Assembly: GCA_018239765.1 (NCBI GenBank)
Contig: JAFEGT010000047.1
Span: 1 to 35,687, forward strand
DNA length: 35,687 nucleotides
Direction: 5' to 3'
Origin: Verrucomicrobiota bacterium
GTDB lineage: Bacteria > Chlamydiota > Chlamydiia > Chlamydiales > FEN-1388
Position 1 is the first letter of the stretch. The number at the start of each line of letters is the position of its first letter. Shown here piece by piece: positions 14,239 to 23,989 of the stretch. The position numbers and the translations under genes were made by a program. The notes beneath the pieces were generated by a model. The model saw nothing but the letters and a program-made list of their open reading frames with translations. It searched no databases and was not told where the DNA came from.

Positions 14239-15335
14239 CTTTAGTATGTGAGCTAGAGGAGGAGCTTTTCTCGCTTTTAAAGCCGAAACTCCTTGATGAC
14301 TATTTGGGGTTAGAAGAGTTAGCAAACGACTTTTCAGCTGCACTCATTCTGAGGTATTTTCGTGATGAGGGCGTATCAGTTGAGCCTGGCGTTAGCTATT
14401 CCTTTAGCGAGCTAGAGTCACGTCTGAAGATAGAGCCGCGGCATAAAAGGATGTTCACCTTTTTCATTCATGTTCTTACTACTCGCGGGCTTGCTCAGCA
14501 GGCGGGCGATACACTTGAATTTGTAGGGTATAAGGATGCAGACAGCCTGCTGAAAAAGATTGTGGGGCTCTATCCTGCGTTTGGGCTCTTTTTTACCTTT
14601 CTAGATGGGTGTGCAAAAAAGTATCCCCTCGTACTTACAGGCAAGATGCCGGCAGCTCACGTGCTTTTTCCTGCTGGGGATTCAGCCATGCTGGAAAAGA
14701 TCTATGCCAACACCCCGAAGGTGGGCTATGAGGAGCTCTATCTTGAGCTTTTAAAAGATGTGTTGCTGGAAAAAATGGGTGCAACACACTCCGTAGTTGT
14801 TGAGGTGGGGGCAGGGCAGGGTATTTTAACAGATGTTGTTGTGCCATATCTTGCTGGGCGCTCTAGTGAGTATGTTTTTAGCGACATTGGCGGAAGCTTT
14901 TTAAAGCAGGCCGAAAAGAAGTACCCAGAGATGCGCTATCCATTCATAAATTATAAAGAGTATGACATCTCTAAAAACCCACTAGATCAGGGATGGAATA
15001 AAGAGGCAGCAGACTTTGTAATCGGGTTTAATGTTGTCCACGCCACAAGCAATATTGCCACTACTTTAGAAGAAACAGCAAAAATAGTTAAGCCAGGCGG
15101 CTGGATGTTTTTTGTTGAAAATGTAAAGCAGCAGTTTTGGATTGATATGATCTATGGGGTAACAGAGGGCTGGTGGTGCTTTGATGATGGCATCAGGACC
15201 ATATCTCCGCTACTTACCTGCGATCAGTGGCTGCAAGTTGCAAGATCTGCCAATTTTAAGTCGTTTGAGCTGATCCCGCAAAAGAGTGAAGTACGAAAAA
15301 AAACAGATTCAGCACTACTCATGATACAAAAATAG
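14235..15335 (+). CDS. Free-standing PKS-type C-methyltransferase
   Basis: A 366-residue SAM-dependent methyltransferase. It has an N-terminal helical region followed by a Rossmann domain: motif I is VVVEVGAGQG (Glu190 to Gly196), then VFSDIGGSFLKQA, FVIGFNVVHAT, and KPGGWMFFVEN. The run GVTEGWWCFDDGIR (GWW near 312) is characteristic of the cMT domains embedded in polyketide synthases, here as a separate protein. It would methylate the alpha-carbon of a beta-ketoacyl-ACP made by one of the KS modules (inference). The ATG at 14235 is chosen from the four-base ATGA overlap with kamA and the purine-rich GAGGGG upstream. The NRPS gene starts one base after its stop. Use in trans matches a system that also lacks cis-AT domains. 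Confidence 0.78.
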   Translation: MTLVCELEEELFSLLKPKLLDDYLGLEELANDFSAALILRYFRDEGVSVEPGVSYSFSELESRLKIEPRHKRMFTFFIHVLTTRGLAQQAGDTLEFVGYKDADSLLKKIVGLYPAFGLFFTFLDGCAKKYPLVLTGKMPAAHVLFPAGDSAMLEKIYANTPKVGYEELYLELLKDVLLEKMGATHSVVVEVGAGQGILTDVVVPYLAGRSSEYVFSDIGGSFLKQAEKKYPEMRYPFINYKEYDISKNPLDQGWNKEAADFVIGFNVVHATSNIATTLEETAKIVKPGGWMFFVENVKQQFWIDMIYGVTEGWWCFDDGIRTISPLLTCDQWLQVARSANFKSFELIPQKSEVRKKTDSALLMIQK

Positions 15336-15336
15336 T

Positions 15337-18300
15337 ATGGAAAAGCTCCTTACAGCCATTTTAGAAACACATAAAGACAAAACAGCGTTCATCTTTCTTG
15401 ATGCAGATGGCCGTGAGGTTCAAACCATTTCATTTAAAACACTCGAGTGTCAGGCCAAGGCGCTTGCTTCAAAGCTCGTTTTGAATGGACTTGAGGGCAA
15501 ACATGTGGTGCTATTCTTTGCTCCAGGCATTGAATTTATAGTCTCATTTTTAGCATGCCTCTATGCCAAAGTGGTAGCTGTGCCTATTCCGCCACCTCAT
15601 GGAAAGCGTCAGAAAGAGCGCGTCAAACAAATTATGGCCGATGCCGAGGCGGCCTCTATCCTCACCACACAGACGATAAAACGAAAGATCGAGGGGTTTT
15701 ATGACAAATGGATTGAGTATGATGTAGAGGGTGATCTCACGCCACTTCCAGAAGTGTCGATGGATGATGTTGCCTTTTTGCAGTACACTTCAGGGTCTAC
15801 CTCACTTCCAAAAGGGGTGATTGTCACACATAAAAATCTGATCGCTAACGAAAAAAGCATACAAGAGGCCTTTGGCCATGATGCAAATACCGTTGTAGGT
15901 GGGTGGCTTCCGTTCTATCACGACATGGGGCTTATTGGAAACATCCTGCAGCCGCTTTACTTAGGGGTTCCCTGCGTGCTCATGGCACCAACCACATTTC
16001 TTCAAAATCCTCTACTCTGGCTGAAGACTATTTCGCGCTACCGCATCACCACAAGCGGCGGCCCCAATTTTGCCTATGAGCTTGCCGTGAATAGGATTGA
16101 TGAAGAGGAGCTTGCCGGCCTCGATCTTTCCTGCTGGAAGGTGGCTTTTAACGGCTCTGAGCCTGTTTACAGCCAGACGATGAAGAGGTTTTCTGAAAAA
16201 TTTTCTCGTGTAGGGTTTTCAGAAAAGGCATTTTATCCCTGTTATGGCCTTGCAGAGGCTACACTATTTGTGACTGGGCCCAAGGCGGGATCTTCTCTTG
16301 TCGTAAGTCGCCATGAGGCTAAAGTTTCATGCGGATTTCCTAGAAATGGCCTGCAGGTGTGCATTGTTGATCCAAAAACTCTGCAGCAAGTTGGTGAAGG
16401 CTCTGTAGGTGAAATTTGGGTTGCAGGAGAGTCTGTTGCTAAAGGCTATTGGAATATGCCCGAGGTGACAAACCAGCTTTTTCATGCCTACACACAAGAT
16501 GGTCTTGGGCCATTTATGCGTACACAAGATTTAGGCTTTTTAGAAGGTGACGAGCTTTTTATATCGGGCCGTCTTAAAAATATGCTGATTTTGCGTGGGA
16601 AGAATTTTTATGCGCACGACATTGAGCATGCGCTTTCTGAAAGCCACGAAAAGCTTAAAAAGGGGCTATTTGCTGCAATCTCTATCGAGCATGATCAGCA
16701 GGAAAAGCTTGTCGTCGTCTATGAACTTGATCGCGCGGCAAAAACTGACGACGACTTTATAGAGCGCATTCAGCTTATTAAAAGTGCATTAGCTCAAGAT
16801 TTTCAGATAGACCCATATAGCGTTCTCCTAGTAAGGCCAGGCACGATTGTGCGTACAACAAGTGGTAAAATTCAGCACCACCTTGTAAAAGAGCTCTATC
16901 TAAATAACGCTCTTGCTGTTGTAGGGCAATCTAAGGAAAGGTCTTTTGAAGGAACGCCACTAGCTAAGATACTTAATATCGCCCCAGAAGAGCTGTCGTA
17001 TGATCGCAGCCTGCTAGAACATGGCTTAGATTCCCTAAAGGCAGTGCAAATACAGTCCTATTTTAAGAAAGAGCATGGCGTTGCACTCGAATTTGATGAA
17101 CTTTTTGAAGATGTGCCTTTGAGAGCACTTCTTATGCACGCTGCATCAGCACAAGGCACGAGCGACACACCAGAAGTGGAGGTAAGCTTCCAGGGGCCGC
17201 TTTCAGCAAATCAACAGGATTTATGGGTTGCTTACCAGCTAGATAGGCAAAGTCGAGCGTATCACATACCGGTGAAGATGCGTGTGAAGGGCAGCTTTAG
17301 TCTTCTTGCATTTAGAGCAAGCTGGAAGGACCTGATGCTGCGCCATCCAATCCTTCGCACAAAGATCACGGGGGCCCATCAGTCTGTTGAAGAGCATTGC
17401 GAGCCTCCGATAGAGCTGTATGACGCTGCCGAATATTCAGAGGAGGCGCTTTTTGAAAAGGTTGTACATACTCCCTTTGTACTAGAACAGGCGCCTCTCT
17501 TTAGGATTGCAGTTTGTAAATACTCAGACTCTGACTGGGCTATTCTCTACACCTTCCACCATATAATCACCGACGGCTGGTCTATGGGGATTTTGCTTAA
17601 GGACTTAGCCTACTGCTATAGGGCAAGAGTAGCGAACAAGATGCCCGTTTTTAGCGAAGTGATCCCAAGCTATATCCAGTATGCCAAAGAGTCGCAACGT
17701 ACACAGTCTGAACTTGCAAAGGCATGGGTTGACTACTTAGATTTAGGTGGTGACTTTCCGCAGCTTTCTATTTCAAACTACCACAGGCCGCCTAAAGTCC
17801 GCAGCGATGCCGGTAGCAGCGTGCAAATAGCACTAGATGAGCCGCTCGTCGCTCTCTTGCGCTCCTCTAGCCGCGAGTGGGGAGCCACACTTGCAACGCT
17901 GCTTATGGCGGCATTTCACGCCATGCTGCATCTCTACTCTAAAGAGCCTGTTGTACTTGTAGGATATCCTAGCGCAAATCGCTCCAGGAGTGCATTTCAA
18001 AATGTGTGTGGCTTTTTTGTTAATACGCTAGTTGCAAAAACTGTTCAGAGCTCAAGTACAACATTTAGTGATCTTGTCATGCAAGTGAAGCGGGGGCTCT
18101 CTTTTGGTGTACGACACGACTCACTTGCCTTTCACAACCTTTTAGATGCACTAAAACCGCCTCGAATTGATGGCATATCGCCGCTTTTTCAGGCTATGTT
18201 TGTGATGCAAAATGCGCCAGACGATGTAAACATATTTCCTGGGGCTGAAACAGCTCTTGTAAATGCTCCATCCTATCCTGTTATTTACGATCTTGTTTTA

Positions 18301-20316
18301 GAGGCAAAAGAGCGTGTACAAGACGTTCTACTTACATTCGAATATAAAACTGACTGCCTTCCGGCGTGGCTTGTAGAGCAGTTTAGTCGCCAGTATGTTG
18401 CGATGCTCTCATCTGCACTTCAAAGTCCTGAACAGGCGCTCTCTTCTCTTTCATGGCTAGAACAAGTAGAAGCGTTACTGCCCGCTGCAGCGCAAGATCA
18501 GTCTGTAGTCGACCTGATCCGCAAACAGGCGCTCCTTCACCCTAACAAGCCTGCAGTACTATCAGGCGAGAGCCGCTTGACCTATAAAGAGCTTATACAG
18601 CGCTCAGAGGCAATTGCACGGCATCTTATGGCGCATGGCGTCGTTGCTGAAAGTCGTGTGGGCTATTGTCTTGATCGCTCGATCGATGTGATTCCTACTA
18701 TGCTAGGCATTATGATGGCCCAAGGTGCATACGTGCCACTTGACCCAAACTATCCTGATGAGCGAACGAAGATGATGCTTGAGGATGCCTCTGTTGAGGT
18801 TATCATTGCACATAAACGCTATCTTGATTCATTTACCTATTTTAGCGGCACTCTTGTTGCTATCGACACTATTACACCTTGTGAGTCACTGCCGCTTAAG
18901 CCGTGTCCACCAAATCAGCTTGCCTACATTCTCTTTACATCGGGGTCGACCGGTAGACCTAAAGGGGTTATGGTAGAGCATCATTCGCTTTATAACTTTG
19001 CGCAAGCAGCCTGTAAGGCGTTCAACGAGACTGAAGATGACGTAAGTTTACAATTTGCCTCATTAAGCTGGGACACAAGTTCAGAAGAGATTTATCCATG
19101 CCTGATCGCTGGTGGTACTGTTGTCCATCGAAGTTCTGAGCCAGTTGAGCCATTTGAGGCCATTTTACAGCTTACTCAAAGACATGGCATCACTATTTGG
19201 AATTTTCCAACCTCCTACTGGCACGATTTTACAGGCTATCTGATTAGCAAAGACGTCAAGCTACCCAAAACACTTCGCCTCGTGATTATTGGCGGTGAAA
19301 AGGTGTTTAAAGAGAAGGTAGAACAGTGGATTGCCCTTTTTGGCACTGCAGCGTGTCTTTTAAATACCTACGGAGCAACAGAAGCCACCTCCATTTCCTG
19401 TGCAACTAACCTTGCGCTTTGGGATCAACAGGGTAGCGATATTCCTATAGGCTTTGCTTTTGATAATGTTCGGGCAGTTGTTTGTAACGAAGTGTTTCGT
19501 GAAATGCCAGTTGCTGTTTCTGGTGACCTCTATATTTCTGGCGAGGGAGTAGCAAGAGGCTACTTAGATGCCACCGAAACAAGTAAAAAGTTTTTAAATG
19601 GCTTCTATAAAACGGGTGACACTGCCTACAAAGATCCAAGTGGCCAATTCTATATTAAAGGGCGCTCCGATACCCAGGTGAAGCGTAGAGGGTACCGAAT
19701 AGAGCTTGAGGAGATACAGCGTGCACTGCACAAAGTTGCAGGAGTCGAAAAGGCCCTTGTGCTGTTACAGGATGAAAAGCTTGTTGCATACGTTGTGACG
19801 TCATCTCTCAGTAAGCAGCTACTTATCGAGCAGCTTCGAAAAATGCTGCCAGGCTATATGGTTCCTGATGCTTTAGTCTTTGTAGAGGACTTTCCAAGGC
19901 TTGGCAATGGCAAACTAAATCTGCATGCTCTAAAACAGCATGTAGAAGTTGAAGCGCCAGTAGAGCATACGAGCTATTCTGAAACAGAGGCGAAACTCCT
20001 TGCCATCTGGAAAAGTCTTCTCGGCCACTCTTCAATACAACTAGAGGATAGTTTTTTTGATGTTGGCGGCAATTCGCTCAAATTGGTCTCGCTTCACCAG
20101 GCGATTAACGACAGCTTTGGAATTTCAATAAATATCGCCGATCTCTTTCGCTATCATACCTGCAGCCTGCAGGCTGAGATGTGCGATAAAGAGTTAGCAA
20201 AAAATACCCCTCAATTATCTGAGTTGGATCTGCTCAAAAAGCTAGCAGAGGGCTCGTTGAGCGTAGAAACAGTTACATCACTTCTTAATAAAAGAGAATG
20301 CTATGAAAACAGTTAA
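15337..20316 (+). CDS. Loading and first extension NRPS: FAAL-ACP-C-A-PCP
   Basis: A 1659-residue synthetase that starts the assembly line. Residues 1-515 form a fatty acyl-AMP ligase (YTSGSTSLPKG near 150, YGLAEATLFVTG near 302), which loads a fatty acid onto the ACP (HGLDSLKAV, Ser566). The condensation domain (about 615-1045) has an intact HHIITDG (His742 catalytic). The adenylation domain (about 1058-1530) has LFTSGSTGRPKG and the A10 lysine Lys1526. Hand alignment to GrsA gives the pocket code DTENIGTSIK from Asp1246, sharing D, E, N and G with the ornithine code DMENLGLINK, so a basic residue is expected; with kamA adjacent, beta-lysine is likely. The PCP serine is Ser1580 (GGNSLKL). 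The tail (LLKKLAEGSLSVETVTSLL) looks like a docking helix. The gene overlaps the next by 14 bases. Confidence 0.92.
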   Translation: MEKLLTAILETHKDKTAFIFLDADGREVQTISFKTLECQAKALASKLVLNGLEGKHVVLFFAPGIEFIVSFLACLYAKVVAVPIPPPHGKRQKERVKQIMADAEAASILTTQTIKRKIEGFYDKWIEYDVEGDLTPLPEVSMDDVAFLQYTSGSTSLPKGVIVTHKNLIANEKSIQEAFGHDANTVVGGWLPFYHDMGLIGNILQPLYLGVPCVLMAPTTFLQNPLLWLKTISRYRITTSGGPNFAYELAVNRIDEEELAGLDLSCWKVAFNGSEPVYSQTMKRFSEKFSRVGFSEKAFYPCYGLAEATLFVTGPKAGSSLVVSRHEAKVSCGFPRNGLQVCIVDPKTLQQVGEGSVGEIWVAGESVAKGYWNMPEVTNQLFHAYTQDGLGPFMRTQDLGFLEGDELFISGRLKNMLILRGKNFYAHDIEHALSESHEKLKKGLFAAISIEHDQQEKLVVVYELDRAAKTDDDFIERIQLIKSALAQDFQIDPYSVLLVRPGTIVRTTSGKIQHHLVKELYLNNALAVVGQSKERSFEGTPLAKILNIAPEELSYDRSLLEHGLDSLKAVQIQSYFKKEHGVALEFDELFEDVPLRALLMHAASAQGTSDTPEVEVSFQGPLSANQQDLWVAYQLDRQSRAYHIPVKMRVKGSFSLLAFRASWKDLMLRHPILRTKITGAHQSVEEHCEPPIELYDAAEYSEEALFEKVVHTPFVLEQAPLFRIAVCKYSDSDWAILYTFHHIITDGWSMGILLKDLAYCYRARVANKMPVFSEVIPSYIQYAKESQRTQSELAKAWVDYLDLGGDFPQLSISNYHRPPKVRSDAGSSVQIALDEPLVALLRSSSREWGATLATLLMAAFHAMLHLYSKEPVVLVGYPSANRSRSAFQNVCGFFVNTLVAKTVQSSSTTFSDLVMQVKRGLSFGVRHDSLAFHNLLDALKPPRIDGISPLFQAMFVMQNAPDDVNIFPGAETALVNAPSYPVIYDLVLEAKERVQDVLLTFEYKTDCLPAWLVEQFSRQYVAMLSSALQSPEQALSSLSWLEQVEALLPAAAQDQSVVDLIRKQALLHPNKPAVLSGESRLTYKELIQRSEAIARHLMAHGVVAESRVGYCLDRSIDVIPTMLGIMMAQGAYVPLDPNYPDERTKMMLEDASVEVIIAHKRYLDSFTYFSGTLVAIDTITPCESLPLKPCPPNQLAYILFTSGSTGRPKGVMVEHHSLYNFAQAACKAFNETEDDVSLQFASLSWDTSSEEIYPCLIAGGTVVHRSSEPVEPFEAILQLTQRHGITIWNFPTSYWHDFTGYLISKDVKLPKTLRLVIIGGEKVFKEKVEQWIALFGTAACLLNTYGATEATSISCATNLALWDQQGSDIPIGFAFDNVRAVVCNEVFREMPVAVSGDLYISGEGVARGYLDATETSKKFLNGFYKTGDTAYKDPSGQFYIKGRSDTQVKRRGYRIELEEIQRALHKVAGVEKALVLLQDEKLVAYVVTSSLSKQLLIEQLRKMLPGYMVPDALVFVEDFPRLGNGKLNLHALKQHVEVEAPVEHTSYSETEAKLLAIWKSLLGHSSIQLEDSFFDVGGNSLKLVSLHQAINDSFGISINIADLFRYHTCSLQAEMCDKELAKNTPQLSELDLLKKLAEGSLSVETVTSLLNKRECYENS

Positions 20317-23300
20317 AGAATATCTCCTTGAACAGGTTGCAGAAAAGAAGCTTGCGCCAGAAGAGGCCATAACATACCTCCAGCAGCTTGGCAGCCCTGA
20401 ACCCTCTTCGCATCCAGAAATCGCCCTGCTTGGAATGGCCTGTCGCTTGCCAGGCGCACGCAGCCCAGAGGAGCTTTGGCAGCATCTTGTTGCCAAAAGG
20501 GATCTTGTAAATGCCTTTCCTAAAAGCCGTATCGACGATGTTCGTTATGTAAACAAAAAAATATTTGACGAAACGAGAGGGTTGAACTGCCGCACCGGGA
20601 CCTATCTTGATAGGATTGACCTTTTTGACAGCCAGTTTTTTGGGTTTACCCCAGCTGAAGCGCGCGTTATGGACCCTGCCCAGCGTATATTTTTAGAAGT
20701 TGCAATTGAAGCGTTAGAACATGCAGGGCTTACTGAAGACGAGCTCAAAGGTTCTAAAACAGGCATATACGTGGGCTATTCTGTAAATGACGACAACTAC
20801 ATAGACATACTCGCAAAAGACGACCCCAATGTATTGATAGGCAACCAGCCTGCAATGCTTGCCTATAGGCTGTCGTTTATGTTTGACCTTCGCGGCCCTA
20901 CTATGCTTATAGATACATCCTGCTCTTCGTCGCTTGTTGCCATCCACCAGGCGTGTCAGGCAATAGAAAGCGGCGATTGTGATCAGGCAATAGTTGGCGG
21001 TGTAAATTTGCGGATCTTTCCTGCAATACGTGAAATTGCAAACTTAGGCATAGAGGCGTTTGATGGCCGCTGTAAGACCTTCGATGAAAAGGCAAATGGT
21101 ACCAATATAGGTGAGGGTATTGCCTGCATTGTCATTAAACGCAAAGATCTGGCAGAAAAAGATCGCAATACCATCTATGCCTTGGTGAAGGGCACAGCTG
21201 TAAATAGCGATGGAGCATCAAACGGCATCACCTCGCCAAATCCTGAGGCACAGATGCAGGTGATTTGCAAGGCGTGGGATAAAGCTGGCATCAATCCGGA
21301 GCAGCTAGCATTTATTGAGTCGCATGGAACAGGCACAAAACTAGGCGACCCAATAGAAATTAGCGGCCTGACACATGCATTTAAAAAGTATACCGACAAA
21401 AAGGGAATCTGCCCACTTGGAGCCTTGAAGACAAATATCGGCCATCTTGAGGCAACAGCTGGAATTGCCGGTTTTATTAAGACTGTGCTTGCACTTTCTA
21501 AGCACAGTTTACCGCCCAATATTCATTTTCATACTCCAAATCCATTTATAGACTTTGCAAACTCTGCAGTCTATCCAAACGTAGAGCAGAAGGAGCTTTC
21601 CTCTAGCGATACGCCATTACTTGCTGCCATAAGCTCTTTTGGCATTAGCGGCACAAACTGCCATGTTGTTGTAGAGGAATATAAGAGCGTGCTGCCACAG
21701 GTGGCTTCAAATGGACCACACCTGTTGTTTGTCTCAGCAAAGTGTGAAGAGTCGCTAAAGATGAATCTTGCCTCTTTAAGGGACTATTTAAAGACGCAAG
21801 CTGACGAGCTTCTTCCCCACATTTCCTACACTTTAGCCGTGGGAAGAAATCACTATGCGTATAGAGCTGCTGTTGTTTGCAGCACGGTGAAAGAGGCAGA
21901 GGCTATTTTGACCCAAGCATTAGAGAATAGTGGCGAAGTGGCAAACTTTTATATGCATGACACGCGCTCATCTACAATGGCACCTGTAACCAATAGCTCA
22001 CTCTATGTAGACCAGTACCTTAGCGGAAGGCCCGTTCTTTGGAAGAGGCTCTATACATCCAAGGAGCTTAAAAAAATTGCGTTGCCGCCCTATCAGTTTT
22101 TCTCTAAAAGACATTGGCCAAAGCTTGAGGTTGAAAAAAAGCATGATGTCAAGTCGCGACTCAATTCGCTGTACTATGACCTTGAGTGGAAACAGGAAGA
22201 GAAGGCTAATTGGAAATCACTTAACCTTGCCGGCCAGACGTGGCTCTTTTTTGTGCATTCTTGTAGCGAACATGACCGCTTTGTTGCCCAGGCTAGGTTA
22301 TTGGGGATAGAGGCCATTACTGTCTATCCAGGCAGCGGTTTTCTAGAGGAGAGCAAGACAAGCTTTACTATAGATCCACGTGATCCTGATCACTATAAGA
22401 GGGTGTGTGAGGCGGCTGTAATTCGCGGTATATTCCACATGTGGGACTGTAAACCTGTTGATGATGCTTTTAGATCCTATAAGGGTGTGGGTACCTCTCA
22501 AGATGAGAGCACATTTAGCACCTTCCACTTAGTACGGGCGCTACGTGATGAGCTTACTGCAAAAGAGTGTAAGTTGATCACGCTCTCATCGTATGCAGAG
22601 CTCGTTGGCGCTGAGGGTAAAGATTTTGACCCTACACGAATGCCATCACTCGGCCTTAACAAGGTTGTTTCGCAAGAGTTTCCAAAAGTGCAATCCCTTG
22701 CTATCGATGTAGACTTTGACCATTTTGATGATGCTACCATCGACAAGATCATTCACGAAGTGTTCGATCAGCAAAGCTATCAGGATCCATTTGTGGCGTT
22801 TCGTAATGGCAAGCGCTACGTGCAGATTTTAGAGCGAAAAAATATAGAGTCGCTTCCAGATGCGCCCTTTACTATTCGTGAAAATGGTGTCTACCTAATT
22901 GCTGGCGGCGCAGGCTATCTTGGCCTAGAGTCAGCACGTTACCTCTCGCAAAAAGCCCGCGTGAAGATTGCACTTGTCGGAAGAAAAAGCGAAGAGGAGT
23001 TTTCTGAAAAGCAGCAGCGAATCGTTAGTGAAATACGCGCTTCTGGCTCACAGGTGATCTACCTACAAGGCGATACTACAAACGAGCGCGAATGCACGGC
23101 TATAGTCTCTTCTGTGGTAGAGCAGCTAGGTCCTATAAATGGCATTTTTGTTGCCATTAAAAACGTAAGCCATGAATTGATCGAAAACATCAGCTTTGAT
23201 CGATTTAAGGCAAATGTGCTAGCAAAACTGCAGGTTATCTGGCTTTTGGATGAGCTCACAAAAGAGTATAAGCCCGACTTTATGGCCACCTTCTCGTCAA

Positions 23301-23983
23301 TATCATCACTTACAGGAGGCCCTACAGGGGCAGACTGCTGCGCACAAAACCTCTTTTTAGACAGCTTTGGCAAGTGGAGAAATCAGGAAGGTCGTTACAC
23401 AGTAACGATGAACTATACCTTGATTGAAGCAGATGACACAAGCTTGCTCTCCGATAGGATGAGCATGATTCCGCCTGTAACAAAAGATGAGTTTTTGGCC
23501 TGTCTTGACCTGTTCCTTACCAAGCGGCTGCCGTTTGCAGTTGTTGCGGACTTTGACAGCCATGTGATGGGTCTTGTGCTGCCTTTTATGAAGATTCGCT
23601 TTTCTGACAAGATTGTGAAGACCTTTACAGTGGAAGAGACAGCTAAGGACACAAAAGTGGACTACAGCTTGGATGAAATAAAGGCTGTGATGGGTGCGAT
23701 ATGGAAGGACATACTAGGCTATTCTGAAATTGCCGATAATGCCGGTTTCTTCGACCTTGGCGGCGACTCTATTAGCGCAGTAAAGCTGATACACCTTGTC
23801 AAAGTACAGCTGCAGGTAGAGCTTGATGTTGCAGATTTATACTCCTACTCCCTCTTTTCAGAGCTGTGTGGGTATATCCATGCCAAAACCCAGAAACAGC
23901 CCTTAGATCAGATTGCAAAGCTGTTAGATGACCTGGATATGGGTAAAATTGATGTTTTAGAAGCAGTAGATCTCATTAAGTAG
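20303..23983 (+). CDS. Trans-AT polyketide synthase module: KS-KR-ACP, KR active site altered
   Basis: A 1226-residue single module. The N-terminus (VKEYLLEQVAEKKLAPEEAI) resembles a docking helix pair. The KS (about 40-450) has the full triad: Cys207 (TSCSSS), His341 (ESHGTGT) and His381 (NIGHL). No acyltransferase follows; only the linker remains, ending in LPPYQFFSKRHW, as in trans-AT synthases. The KR (about 620-1110) keeps the nucleotide motif AGGAGYLG (867-874), Ser999 and Lys975. The catalytic tyrosine is replaced: the usual YAAAN reads CCAQN, with Cys1012 at the Tyr position, so ketoreduction is probably lost. The ACP serine is Ser1156 (LGGDSIS). A second helical tail (LLDDLDMGKIDVLEAVDLI) ends the protein. 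It would add one malonate unit as beta-keto. Six bases separate it from the next gene. Confidence 0.9.
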   Translation: MKTVKEYLLEQVAEKKLAPEEAITYLQQLGSPEPSSHPEIALLGMACRLPGARSPEELWQHLVAKRDLVNAFPKSRIDDVRYVNKKIFDETRGLNCRTGTYLDRIDLFDSQFFGFTPAEARVMDPAQRIFLEVAIEALEHAGLTEDELKGSKTGIYVGYSVNDDNYIDILAKDDPNVLIGNQPAMLAYRLSFMFDLRGPTMLIDTSCSSSLVAIHQACQAIESGDCDQAIVGGVNLRIFPAIREIANLGIEAFDGRCKTFDEKANGTNIGEGIACIVIKRKDLAEKDRNTIYALVKGTAVNSDGASNGITSPNPEAQMQVICKAWDKAGINPEQLAFIESHGTGTKLGDPIEISGLTHAFKKYTDKKGICPLGALKTNIGHLEATAGIAGFIKTVLALSKHSLPPNIHFHTPNPFIDFANSAVYPNVEQKELSSSDTPLLAAISSFGISGTNCHVVVEEYKSVLPQVASNGPHLLFVSAKCEESLKMNLASLRDYLKTQADELLPHISYTLAVGRNHYAYRAAVVCSTVKEAEAILTQALENSGEVANFYMHDTRSSTMAPVTNSSLYVDQYLSGRPVLWKRLYTSKELKKIALPPYQFFSKRHWPKLEVEKKHDVKSRLNSLYYDLEWKQEEKANWKSLNLAGQTWLFFVHSCSEHDRFVAQARLLGIEAITVYPGSGFLEESKTSFTIDPRDPDHYKRVCEAAVIRGIFHMWDCKPVDDAFRSYKGVGTSQDESTFSTFHLVRALRDELTAKECKLITLSSYAELVGAEGKDFDPTRMPSLGLNKVVSQEFPKVQSLAIDVDFDHFDDATIDKIIHEVFDQQSYQDPFVAFRNGKRYVQILERKNIESLPDAPFTIRENGVYLIAGGAGYLGLESARYLSQKARVKIALVGRKSEEEFSEKQQRIVSEIRASGSQVIYLQGDTTNERECTAIVSSVVEQLGPINGIFVAIKNVSHELIENISFDRFKANVLAKLQVIWLLDELTKEYKPDFMATFSSISSLTGGPTGADCCAQNLFLDSFGKWRNQEGRYTVTMNYTLIEADDTSLLSDRMSMIPPVTKDEFLACLDLFLTKRLPFAVVADFDSHVMGLVLPFMKIRFSDKIVKTFTVEETAKDTKVDYSLDEIKAVMGAIWKDILGYSEIADNAGFFDLGGDSISAVKLIHLVKVQLQVELDVADLYSYSLFSELCGYIHAKTQKQPLDQIAKLLDDLDMGKIDVLEAVDLIK

Positions 23984-23989
23984 GAACAG

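Noticed and set aside
21175-21519. 114-residue minus-strand ORF inside the KS-KR-ACP gene
   Set aside because: It is antisense to conserved KS motifs; shadow reading frame.
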